Shown here in pieces: positions 6,473-6,492 of a DNA stretch of 6,492 bases (its first letter is position 1; the number at the start of each line of letters is the position of its first letter). Source of the DNA: Thauera sp. (lineage in GTDB: Bacteria; Pseudomonadota; Gammaproteobacteria; Burkholderiales; Rhodocyclaceae); assembly GCA_003446655.1 (NCBI GenBank), contig DMCZ01000159.1:1-6492 (forward strand). Direction: 5' to 3'. The position numbers and the translations under genes were made by a program. The notes beneath the pieces are model-generated. The model was not told the DNA's origin. It worked only from the letters and a program-made list of their open reading frames with translations, and did not search any database.

Positions 6473-6492
6473 CGGACGCCCGGCAGGGCGAA

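Noticed and set aside
6477..6490. Small hairpin CGCCC/GGGCG just after the last stop codon, perhaps the start of a terminator.
   Set aside because: Only 5 bp, no T run before the window ends, and such short pairings are common in GC-rich DNA.

Overview
The window is very GC-rich, densely coded on the + strand, and looks chromosomal. The protein sequences and base composition suggest a betaproteobacterium, probably of the Azoarcus/Thauera/Aromatoleum type (Rhodocyclales). That placement is an inference from family resemblance and was not computed.

Bases 1-3637 hold paaA (5' end cut off by the window edge), paaB, paaC, paaD and paaE in the canonical order. Together they encode the phenylacetyl-CoA 1,2-epoxidase of the aerobic phenylacetate pathway: catalytic di-iron subunit PaaA, small subunit PaaB, structural subunit PaaC, maturation factor PaaD, and the FAD/[2Fe-2S] reductase PaaE that passes electrons from NADPH to PaaA. 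The genes are packed as one operon: paaA/paaB overlap by 4 bases, paaB/paaC by 1 base, and the last two gaps are 11 and 19 bases. No promoter for this operon lies inside the window.

Bases 3638-3811 are the only sizeable intergenic stretch. They contain a strong intrinsic terminator (11-bp perfect stem, UUCG loop, T run) that closes the paa operon. A G-poor, C/A-rich leader follows, in which the tetramer TCAA recurs, three times at exactly 10-base steps, just ahead of the last gene.

Bases 3812-6472 encode an 886-residue protein with the architecture of the Pat/PatZ (YfiQ) protein lysine acetyltransferases: an NDP-forming acyl-CoA synthetase-like region fused to a C-terminal GNAT acetyltransferase domain. 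The histidines used for phosphoryl transfer in active NDP-forming acyl-CoA synthetases appear to be missing from both halves of the synthetase region, while the GNAT glutamate and acetyl-CoA loop are intact. This is most likely a protein acetyltransferase with a sensory pseudo-synthetase domain. Its position beside a phenylacetyl-CoA catabolic operon suggests, but does not prove, a role in controlling acyl-CoA metabolism. I see no mobile elements, RNA genes or CRISPR arrays, and no clearly novel system; the Pat-like protein and its leader are the parts most worth following up.
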